This document shows positions 51,101 to 63,100 of a stretch of 64,000 nt of DNA, one piece after another. The position numbers were made by a program, and so were the translations under genes. The notes below the pieces were generated by a model. That model saw only the letters and a program-made list of their open reading frames with translations, was not told where the DNA came from and made no database searches. The stretch is taken from NCBI RefSeq assembly GCF_958295425.1, contig NC_081143.1, positions 18,576,686 through 18,640,685 of the forward strand. Reading direction: 5' to 3'. The first letter of the stretch is position 1. Every line of letters starts with the position of its first letter. Source of the DNA: Solea solea. Its lineage: Eukaryota; Chordata; Actinopteri; Pleuronectiformes; Soleidae.

Positions 51101-54100
51101 TGATATTTTCTAGGATTGTCCTGTTCAATCATGTGATGCAGGCACAGACGGGAATTCCTTTTAAGCATTTTGTGTTCACTTTTCTCACCACAGCTGTAAA
51201 GTAATGTAACTTGGGTCAATTAGGTAACACACTCCAAAAGATGCTTTTGGGTTTATGAAACTGTGAACTGATTTGTTGATTTGGTGTTAGACAAAAAGGG
51301 TCACAGGAGAAAGGGAGATATCAAGGTGGTGGAAAGGTGAGATGCAGGTGTTTTTGCTATAGTATACAATTAAAAAGGGGCACTATTTATTTTTTTTTTT
51401 ATTCAAATGTGTTTAACGTGGTCTCCTGTTGCTAAATGAGGTATTAAGTGTGAATATTCAAAAGGTTTATGATCATACTTGGTCTCATCATAGGGCGTCT
51501 TGCAGACGCAGTAGAGCTTTGTGTCCTTCTTGCTGTCCTTGGTACTGGTCGTCGAGATCATCTTCTTCTTCTTGGACTTCGCCGACGTTGCGGCCTCCCT
51601 CTCCTCCTCCCGTTTCCTCTTGTGTGCGGAGGTGACCGGTCCTGTGGCGAGGTGGTGTGGAGCGGCGATGCCGTGTGCGTGTGCCAGTGTGTGTTGCTGC
51701 TGGTTGTGTGCAGCCTTGGCTGCAGCCTGCGCCGCCTGTTGGGCTGCAGCCTGAGCTCGCTCTTTCTCCCTCCTCATCCGCAGCAGGTCCCGCTTTAGCT
51801 CCTCCTTAAGAGAGCAAACATCGGGACATAACAATCAGAGGGAGCATTTCCAGATGCAAATGAACGTGAATTCAAAAAGCCCATTAATATGTAGAGCTTA
51901 AATGGAGTTTCAGGTAAAATGAAGAAAAGCCTGTACACTCCAACTTCAGCTGCTACCTGTATCAAAGAGATGACTTTTTGCTTTCAGCACAAGGGACACA
52001 CAAGAATGTTTGGACAGCATCCAGGATGACTTCATGATTTCTTTGTCATTGCACCATTTTAGATTTCCAAGACTGGAAAACTGGTCTAAAGGTTTTCCAG
52101 ACATGTAGGAACCCTGTTCCTTATGTTTTTAAAATGTATCATTAGGATAAAATTTAAGAAGATCACATCCCCCCCTTCATTTATACCTGGGCCTCTAGCT
52201 GCAGCTCCTTGTCGAGAAGTGCTCGCTTCTTCAGGATCTCTGTCTTGAGGCTCTCTTTGTGCCGATACAGGAGCGAGGAGAGCTTGCTGGCGTTGGCCAA
52301 CCTCCTTTTTGCCTCCACCACCTCCTCTTTCTTCCTCCTCTTGGCCTCCTGCCTCTCATCCTTGTCTATCCGGTCCAGGATAAACTTCATAACCTGGTTG
52401 CAGACGATCATCCTGGACGGACGCAAAAAACACAGGTGGAAAGTTGGACACTCTGTAACAGTTGTTGTGAATTGTAAAGGCTTATTGCATAGAATAATAA
52501 ATAACTGCACGTTGCATTAGAAAATCATAGTTAAAAAATTGCTAAAAATCAGTCCAACTGAATCTAATTAAGACCCATCTGAAACAGGGCTTTGGAGTAC
52601 TAAAGGTATTTTAAAGGACTCAAAGTCAATAATACACCTGCTGACAGAGGAGATGAATAAAAGAGCAGGGAGGTAAAGAATTACCACATATCTGAATCTT
52701 GAATTCAGAAAGCCAGTACAGTCAAAGTCACAGAGGAAGAGAGTAATCCCTCTGACACACCAGTGGGAAGGAGCAGAAGCTTAATCCAAACAATGCCTCA
52801 ATGTTTCTCAAAGTTCGACCTGCGTGACAATTGGCTATTTCAAAAAATGCAATCATCTAACTTTCTGCACGAAGGAAACGTGAATGAACACTGCCTTTCT
52901 CTCAGCGCAGGTCCTTGAGGCTTTCTGGTAGTTCAGTTGAATAAGCAACTAAGTCCTGGGTTTGATTCAGAACCTCTCCTGAATCTCATCCCTATCAGGC
53001 TTGACATCTTCATCCTCCCCTGTGAAACATCAAATAAGAGTTGAAACGCAAAAAGGAGAAAAACAAACTCTACAAGTACTGCTTGAAAAAGGTTTGTGGA
53101 TAAATGGTTTCAACTTTTCAAAAAAACAACAAACGGTGAAGACTTTCCGCTTGACTTGACAGACAAATCACACAAACAATCTCAGAACCGACCATGGCTA
53201 CGTCCTGAAACAATAAAAGGTAGAAGCAATTGTGTCATCATTTTTCCATCCCTAGTTGCGTTACAAGGCCACGTGTCTCACAGATGTTAGAGCGGCCTTT
53301 GGCCATGCGATGTTTATTTGAGGAAGACTATCCTAAGTAGCAGGGAGTGGAGCAGAAAGTTGGGAGAGAGACGTACGGCGAGAGATGGACAGAGAGGGCG
53401 ACCGTGAAGCCACGATGTCCTTTGTAAACATATGAACGGGAGGAAGCGAGAGGTCACACACCCACACTCGAGCAAATTAAAGTGCAGAGAAGGATTCAGG
53501 GTTGTGGGAAAGGTCCTATACTGTGTGATGATATATCGTAAGTCTGTCGAAAACAAAGGAAGTATCAAAGATATTAAGAATTTGAAAAATACCCTGCCTA
53601 CTGCTCATATTGTCACAAATAAAAAGGAAAATAATAATATAAATTGTACTTTTGGCTTTTCTTGACATTACAAAAGAGATTCACACTCACAATTAGACGC
53701 ACACTCGTGCATTGTGTCTATATGCAGTGCTTTTTTCCACACAAAGGCACAGCTTTCAAGGGAAATATAGGTTTAAGTGCTTTGCCCAAGGGTGCAGCGG
53801 CGCACACAGACAACAGGAAGTGGATGTCAGTGCAGTGACCACTTCTAGCTCCTGTGTGAGTCTGCGTATCAAACTTCAGAGTAAATCTCATCAGCATCAG
53901 TGAGCCAATAAGCATGCAGCTTGACCGCAAATCTAAAAATGCACATGACTGACTCTTTTGTGCAGGAAGTGACGACCAGAAACGGAGATCATTCCCCAAC
54001 GGAGAAGAGGGTTAGGTGTGTGTGCATGTCTGTGTTGAGAAGATCATCACAGAATCAAGAGGAGAACACAAAGGTGCTCTGTGTTGGACTCCAAGATGAT

Positions 54101-57100
54101 GAGAGTGTAATTTTTTTGTGAAAGTAAAATCTATGTCAAAATATACCTCAAGCTGAACTCCTGCCTAGAGTCTGGACTAACACATCTCCTCTAAAAGAGA
54201 AACACTCATCATTTTCATACTGGAACCTTTGAGTGACCTTTATGCACGACAGATGGCAGCACTATCAACGCGTTTGTCCATTTGTTTGTTTTTCAGGTTT
54301 CTTCCTTTCATTTTTGACATGTTTGTGTACGTTGACCGTGATCATTTATGGCTCTACGTCTACAGCACATTCACTTGCGTTCGCTAACATTCACAACTGA
54401 GGTTGAAAATCGTTCCGGGATGCCATGTACAGCGTGAATGACACGCACATACACGCACAGTGGCCGAGGTCAAATCCGGGCCAGGGTTCCCAGCGTGTAA
54501 ACACGTCCACACTGCAAATGTTGGGTGAAATTACTGGATGGCAATTAAAAAAAAAAACAAGACACATAAACAAAGCTGATGTCGAGCGTTTCAAGGTAAT
54601 TACTGACAGAATCTAGTTTAGGAGGAAGAGCAAGAGAATGGGACGATCTGGGAGAATGGAAAAGTCAGCAGAGAGACGGACAACAGGCAGAGCGGCTGTA
54701 GTGATGTCATAGTCTGGGGTTTAGTATTTCAGGTCTGTGTGAATGGGCACAGTGTTGACACACCGTCTGTGGACATAAACATGGGGTTGTCAGAGTCAAC
54801 TGTAGGTCAAACTATAACCTCTACAGAAGACGGAAAAGAAAGCAGCGATGGGGTAAGCCTTTTTAATCTACCTCTTTTCTGTGATTTCATATAATTTACT
54901 TGGATGTAATGCAAATCACACAGAATAAAACTAAATAAAATGTTGTGGTGTTGAATCAAAGTCAGATTAGGTGAGGAGAAGATAACTTATTGACTACCAT
55001 GAGGGTTAAGGGTATAGTTCACTTGACTCCAGTCACAGAGATGCGCCTTCATGTGCCGAAATTTGGTACCAGCAGATTTAACTGAGTCGGTAAAGATGTA
55101 ATTCAGTAGGGAGTCTGGACCATTAAAAGCCCAAAGTTTGGTAATAATAATAATACATTTTATTTGGAGGCGCCTCTCTGGGCACTCGAGGACACCGTAC
55201 AATACATAAATAAATAAAAACACTAAGAAAAAAAAATAATAAAAAAAATAAATAAATAAGAAAAGACAATGTAGATAGTTAAGTGGGGTAGGCAGTTGGA
55301 ATAGGTGAGTTTTTAGACTTGTTTTGAAGAGTGTGAGAGTCCAACCTTACATCATCAGCACATGGACACAAATACACAACATCTGTTTGGAAAGCATGAC
55401 CTTCCACACATAATAACCCTAAACACCCTGCTGTTATGCATATGTTTTGTTTTGCTGCTTCAACAATGTGTTGGAAGTGTGAGGGGAGAGTAGTGTAGTG
55501 AGAAAACACTCGCCCTTCCTGTCACCCACAATCCTTCAAAGAAAATATCAAAAATAACTGACTAAATGCAAAATGACTGACACACACACACACACACACA
55601 AACTGGAAACAAACCTCTGATTCTCCTCTCTCTCTGCAGGAGTCATGGTCTTCTTCTGCTTCAAGTGCTCGATCACAGCGTTTTGTTTCATCACCACCTG
55701 AAACACGCGATGCAGGGGGAACAAAGAAATGTTTAACAAAAAAGAAATAAACAGTGAACGAGTGAGTGGCTACACTTTGGCGCATTTTAAAACAAAGAGG
55801 GGCCAAAAGACTGTTGTATGTCATACAAAATACTGATCACACAGAGACAGTTAAAAAACTAAACCAAATGAACAGAGGTCGGGCCAGAACGATAAAAATA
55901 AACCCAGTCTTGGCGGAAGGTTGGACAGTGGAGGATGGCGACTGTTTATGTGCTAATGGCAGGGAGACGGAGAGCTTTGGCCCAAGAAGGATGACCTGGT
56001 GACGGTGGTTTCCTGAGGACATGCACTCACAAAACACACCTGTTTCTGGATGATGTCGCTCTGGCTGGCTGCATTGAGTGCTTGCTCTCTCTTGGCCTCT
56101 GCAGCTTGTCTCTTCTTCTGCTGTTGCTGTTCTCTGAGCTGCTGGATCCTCTGCAGTTGCTCCTGGACAGAAGCTGCCTGGATGGCCACCACGTTCCCAA
56201 TCTGTGCGGGCAGCATAAGGCGAGAAAGCCATTTATATATTTTAGAGCTACTGTAGAAGCAGCAAGAATTTAGTTTGGGACGTGTCTCTTTTGAAGAAGA
56301 AAATTGAATTGGGTGGTGTTTTATTGCCAAGTAGGGATTACGGTTTGACAGATTTGCTTTGGTGCATACAACAGTATCTCACTGTGATCAAAACCCTCAT
56401 GGCAACATGGCTTTATGAAAACAATTTAAGTCACCTGTCCTCCCTGAGCTGAGGTGGTCCCGGTCTGTTGTATCTGGATTGGAAGCTGCAGTTTGATGTG
56501 CTGTGGCAGAGAGCCTGCACCCTGCTGGGTCTGCAGCTGGGCCAGCACCTGCAGACACAGAAAATGTAACACGTCTGAGAAGAAAGTTGTGTCTTTTTTT
56601 ACATTTATACAAAGCAGACAATTAGATCACACCTTCGGCTAGACCATGGGTCAAAGTTGTCCATGCAGAATTAAAAATAGTGATCAAGACCAGATCAGAC
56701 CAGACTTGTGAAGAGATTAAATTTGTAGGTTACAGTATAATCTGGGTCTAAAAGTGTCCCAGTAAGGTCTCCCTCTGCTGGGCCTTAAGTTTTTCTTCTT
56801 CAGTGGCTGAGTTGTTTGAGTTGAGCTCAAATGGCTAACAAAGTTTTTGTTGGAATGAACTGAGGTTATGGATAAATTTCACATTAGGACCATTAACCTA
56901 ATGTCCACCAAAAGTGGATTTTTAGATGCTGATAGAATGACGATAGTTTGAAGCATGAAAATCTGAGAGCAGATTAACTGCTCCCAATCAGAAATGGAAA
57001 AAATGTCAATGTTACAACATTCCAAGACGTTTTGCAAAATAAAATAAACCTAACAATATTAAAAGGACACATAAGCGAACCACGTTATAGCAATTTCTCC

Positions 57101-60100
57101 AAATGGCCTATTAACTTAACTACCTTGGTCGTGGTACATCTATCACGACAAAGGTGGCAGCATTTGTTTAGTGGACTGCATGTGTGTTTGCAGGAGTAGT
57201 GTTTGAATGCAACTCTAAGATCAACATGCGTCATTTCATTGGAGTCTTTAAACTGTTGCAACTCGATGGGCTTTGGTAAGTGGAAAAACTAACCAACTCA
57301 AACTAACTAAAGCAAAGCCATTTGCCTATAGTTAACTTTTAAATGAGCAAATACAATCACTGAGCCACCATTTCTGCAAAGGATGCCACTAGGCAGTAGC
57401 AAACATAGCTGTGAAGCCTCCATGCAGAGTTATGATCTGCATCTCCACATAATGGGTGAAGGCAATGCAGCCACTGGCCACTTTCAAAGGCGGTGATAGG
57501 TGGTAAAATGTCCCATCATAACCAACGAATCATCTAAAATGATTAACACTTCAACTCCTACTATTAACTGTGCCACTTTGCCAATCCTACCTGTACCTGC
57601 TGCTGTAGTCCACTCATGCTGATGAGCTGAGGCGTCTGTTGCAGCTGCAACTGAGCTGTTCCACCCTGTGTTTTCACTTGCAGTGAAGTAGGCGACTGAA
57701 TGGGCATGTGGGCCTGTGTTTGAGGTGGCAGCTGGCCCTGTGGGGTGGCCGAAGTTGGGCTGCTGGTGGTGGCCAGTGAAGGCACCCCTGCCTGGACGGG
57801 TGCCGCTGCCTGTTGGGCAGGCTGGGCTGGGGTTTTGGTGGAGGCGCAGTTGGGCTGACCGGGAACTGTGGTGGCTGTGGAGACAACAAGAGAATGATCA
57901 GAGGATTTCAGGTGAGCACGATAGTGTATGTTTTGAACTCACTCTGGAAGACAAACGCATTGAGTTTAAATGTGCTCTAAAGGTTATTCTATGGCCAGAG
58001 AGCAGCAAAGGGGAAGGCTCTATCAAATTCAGACAAAATCCTAGGCACCCGATAGAGTAGGCAATCAGTTTGGTAGAGCAGGAGCGAAAAAAGGATGTTT
58101 TTGCTATACCTGTGCTTGATGTGGGTGTGGCGGCTGAGGCCAAGGGGGTGAAGAGGAAGCGTTGCACTTGGCCATTGGGCAATGATGCCTGCATGAGCTG
58201 CTGCCCAGGTCCTGGGATGACTGTGACTCCAGGGGGTATGATCTGCAGCTGGCCAGTGGTCTGGCCCTGACCCTGAACCATCACCGTCAGAGCCTGTTGG
58301 GTACCACCGACACCAGCCTGTCGTTCTGCACCTGATCCAGCCTGCTGCTTCTAAGGGAGGCAGGGCAGAGAGCATCATGTGTTAGTAGTTGGAGAGTGCT
58401 GTGTGAATCCAGAAGAAGTGTTTTTAAACTTCATTGTTAGTGCTCAAAAACAACACCAAGGTACTGTGGACAACGTGTGTCTGGAGCAGAATAATATGGA
58501 TATATAGCCTTTGTATCTCCGTCACCAACCTGTGTGAGCTGTGTGAGTTGTGCCAGTGTTAGTTTAACCTGGCCTTGCCCTTGTGCCCGTGGGGTCCCGG
58601 GTGGGGTCTGGCCAGCTGCCTGCCCCGCAGTGGTGGGGCTGGCCACCCCCTGGCCAGTGACGGTGGCCACGGGGCTGGCACCAGATATTGCAGTGGAAAC
58701 AGCTTGACCTCGAATGATTTGCGTCACTACTTGCTGTCCACCCTGACCTGGAAAAGAGGTGTGGTAACTTTGATACAGTGGCAATAAAAACAAGAGCCAA
58801 ACCCGTTTCCAGTGTTCTCTCATCATTTAAAGGTGAGCCGAGCTTTGTTTAAATACCTTGTTGGACCACGAGAGGCGTCCGAAGTATCGTCTTCCCCAGG
58901 GGCCCCGTCTGTTGGAGCGGGGTTCGGATCACTGTCATTCCCGGACGTATCGTACTACCTGTTGTCAGAACCTAGAGGGACATTTTCATCAAGACGTTAG
59001 TAGAAGTACTTTAAAGACAGCAAGTTTTCTGTAAACGGAAGATTTAAAAAAATGCACCCTAAAAAAGGCAACAGTCGAAAATACAGTGAGTTCAAAACAA
59101 AGACAGATGCAATACAGATGACATGGAGCATAAAAATAAAATAATCACTTTATTGATATTTTACAGCAGAACAACAGCATACATACCTGTTGCTGGGAGC
59201 CTGGAGTGTTGGGCCTGATGTTGAGTGTGGTGGTGCGTGGCTGGAATGTGGTGTAGGTCTGGGCGCCACCCGCTGTGCTGGACGGGATGATGCCCAACAC
59301 TTTCTGCTGAACCACACCTGCAGAGAGAAGAGGAGTGGAAAAACACCAGAATGAACAAATAAGAAGAAGAGAGAAGAAAGAAAGATGCACTAGGCGGCGT
59401 GTGATGAAGACAATAATCGTCATGTTTTGACACAAAAAGGTGTGAAGAAATATGTGGTTTAAAGCAAGAGTTTAACACAAATTTGGAGACTGTATAGTTT
59501 TAAATTTGAAAGAAACAGACAGGGTTTAATAACAATACAGTGATGTGTCCCTGTAGGTTTTATACTTTATACTATTTGTCAAAATTCTTGCTATTTATCA
59601 TCAGGCAACACATTTTCAAAATGCTCAAACATACAATTACTGTGCACATGTTACAAGTGAGCAGTTGTACAGAAGTCTTAGAACGACTCAATACATTATT
59701 TGTGGGATTCTCTCCTGGTTAGACGGCCAGGCTTTGATCACAGCAGTGGCAAATATTAGTTGAACAGGTAAACACAATCTTCAAAAGGCTCCCTGAGAGC
59801 TTAGTTGGGTTTCCCCCAACACATCTGAACCCCTCTCATAATTTATGCATGAATTCAGCGCCCCCTTTCAAAAGCTTAATCTGACAAAGGGGGCGTTTCA
59901 TATTTGAACACCAGGCTCCATGCCTTCGTGAGCTCACGTGAAGCCGATGGAAGAAATGGAAACTAGGAGAGTGTTTCTCTTTCTCCTCTGCTGCCTTGTT
60001 GCTGCAGTTTATTTCGACCGCAACCGAGCAGGTAAACCTATACATCAAGGGGTTCCCTCTTCAAACAGGGACATAAAGCCCGGTCATAAGACCTTGGGAG

Positions 60101-63100
60101 AAGTTGCTTTGGTCACACACACACATCAAACACTTGTTTCTATGAACTGGCTTGTTTGGAGAGGTTGGAGAGTTGGGACTCTCTGGAAAAAAAGAAAAAT
60201 GGAATCCCACTATAGAGGGCTACCTGTCTGAGACGCAGACCTCAGGGTAAACTTGTTTTCCTCCCTAACTTCCTTTAGCCCGTCCAAAACAAACAGGGTG
60301 CCACACAGTCATGCTGGATAAATACACATCCATTAAACGGCAACACTCCACCTGAACTTAAGTTTCTCCTTCATGGTAACTTCAAAAGGTAAGAAAAGTC
60401 ATGTCCTTGGAGAATATCATTCTCTTTATCTGCTGATTGCGTGTATGTATTAAACACTACATTTGCTGTACTGAGATACTGCTTGAAAAATAGACTTTCT
60501 TCAGATGTTTCACTCTCCAACTTTTTCCAGTTTGTTTGGCAGAGAGCGGGAAAACTGAGAGTTATTGCTACGTCCATTAAAAGCATTTGAATTTGTACAA
60601 ATTGAATTTGCAAAATTAGGAGAGAAAAATATGGACACAGCAGCACTTTAAATGCCAAGGTTAACATTTCCTATTCTTTGTTTTTGTGGACATTTTCTTG
60701 CATCCATTAGTAATATTTTGTTGTTCAAGGTTCATTGTATTTAGTCAAGAAACATGGATTTTATATTTTTTGTTACGGTGATAAATATTTCTGATTGATC
60801 CAGCACCCTTCTAAATGTTTTTACATGTTGGATGTATGTGTCATTTTTCAATTTCTCACACACACACGAGTGCTGTCACCAGAGACAATTCAGACCTCCC
60901 CTAAAGGTCTGAATTCCCTGAAGTCTTTATGTGGTAACTTGACAGGACCAAAGACAGATGGACGAAGATGGACAAAGAGGGACGAACCATCTCCTCATCT
61001 GCCGGCGTCAATATTGGCATTTTGAAAAAGTTGAAAAGCACCTTACTTAAGATAGCCTGACTCTGAATCTGCTGTCTGGATATAGAACCTCAGACTACAC
61101 AAGCCTTACCATCCCCAAATACCATCCAACCAAAATAACAGTTTTATATTAGCTTACCAGGCCGACAAGACACAACCAGACACGATGTGCCACGCCAAAC
61201 TAAGCCGCTGACTCATGAGGTTGGCACATAATGGGCCCCATAACGGGGATGGTGCAGAGCCTGTTGCTGCCACATTAGCACAAAACAGTGAAGGACTGGC
61301 CGTGTCTCAAGTTTTGGAACAAAAGGATCACTCGAAGCACAAGTTCAGTATGAACACTGGAAATTACTAAGCTCGGCTTTGCATTTGTAGCCTCTCTGCT
61401 GCTGTATTGGCTGTACATTTCTACATTACATTAATATAAATACAAAAAATACATTAAAAAGGCCTTTAATGCCATTTGTCTGTATCCATCCCATGATGAC
61501 ATTTTTAGTTTCACCAGTTGCCACCTGTGCGACTGATTCGAAGAACGTGTATTTAGTCGTGTGATAAATGAAGGCCAGCATCAGAAACACGTAATTCCTT
61601 TAGTTCTTGTTAGATGTGATGTTTTGAAAACGATCCGCTTTCTTCTGTACTTGGCTAGAAGGTCATCAAGGAAAGAGGAATGTCTAATTGGTGTCTAATT
61701 TGTAGATTTCAAAATATTTGTGCCTGTGGTGGCTGGCACCAACATTTAAAAAAAGAAAAAAGTAGAGAGAGGTCCAGTCCATCAACACCAGACGCGGGGT
61801 TGGCTCAGGAAACTGCTTACACAATAACATGCAATCAATAAGCCGGATCTAATTTAGCTCCTTTGACACATTTGAGAGGGCTCAGCTGTGGGTCTGAGGT
61901 GAAGGAGCAAACACACAAATGCAACTTGAAACGGTGGTGATGGAAATAAATGTCTGCACTAAATAACTGAAACATGTTTGCCGTATTTGCCTCAAAAGGT
62001 GTAACTCATTAAAACGATCTTACCTCCTTGCGAAGCTGGCATGTTGACTGTGACGATCTTGCTGTTGGCGGGCAGTGGCAGTTTGGCGGTCACTACTTTT
62101 CCACCCACTGATGTTCCTGTAATCTGGAAGGTGTGCCCACCCGACGTAGCCACAGTGGTCTCGGTGCCTGCACCTAATGAAGCAAACATTGAAAGAGTGA
62201 AACACTAACGCCACAATGAAACATCACTACTGAACTGAACTACGGCAACTATTGATTTTTATCAATAGTAAAATTGAATTTAGAAATTCAGACTCAAACT
62301 CAAGTTTAAAGCGCATCTGACTGTATATGAAGTAATTATCACATGGTAACGCAGAGGGCAATGTGAACACCAAGCTGCTTCATTACACTCTCAAATGTAA
62401 CAGATAAAAAAACTCAAGTCACCACAAAAAAGGAAAAAAAATAAAAATCAACAGAATCCCTGAATGTTAAATATCGAAAGTTGTGCTCCTCCATAACATA
62501 TTGTACCTTGTGTGCTTTGACCCTGCTTGACCCAAGTGGCAAACGACTGCTGGAAGTTCTTGTTCTGCTGGAATGTGACGGGGGTGCCCATCTTAGTGGA
62601 CAGTACCACCTTGGTGTTGGGCGTGCCTTGGCCTGAAATTGTCCCAACAATGACTTTGGGTGTGGTGGAAGATGCAACGGGAGTCCCCGTTGGCGTGGCT
62701 GTGCCTGAGCCTGGTTTCTGCTCCAGACGTTTCTGAAAACGGTCAATAAGACGGTCAGTTGTTTAATTTATGAACCGATAATAACAAAAATTAAGTCGTT
62801 GAAAGTGCTCGAAAAGGCGGACGAAAATCCCGGAGAAAGCATTATCATCACTGATTACTCTCACAATCTTGACATTGGAAAGATTTTAAAGAGGCCTCCA
62901 TAAATACTCTTTATGAAAATGAATACATGACTTTGAAGAAATTAAATCAGTAATGAAAGGATAAGTGGATTAAACCACACTTACCTTTGCCTGCTCTGCT
63001 GCCTGAGCTTTCTCCTTCTCCACCCTTTAAAAGTAAAACGAACACACAGAACACTTGCCAATTAGAACCAATAATAAAAGCATAAATTAAGCTAATGCTT

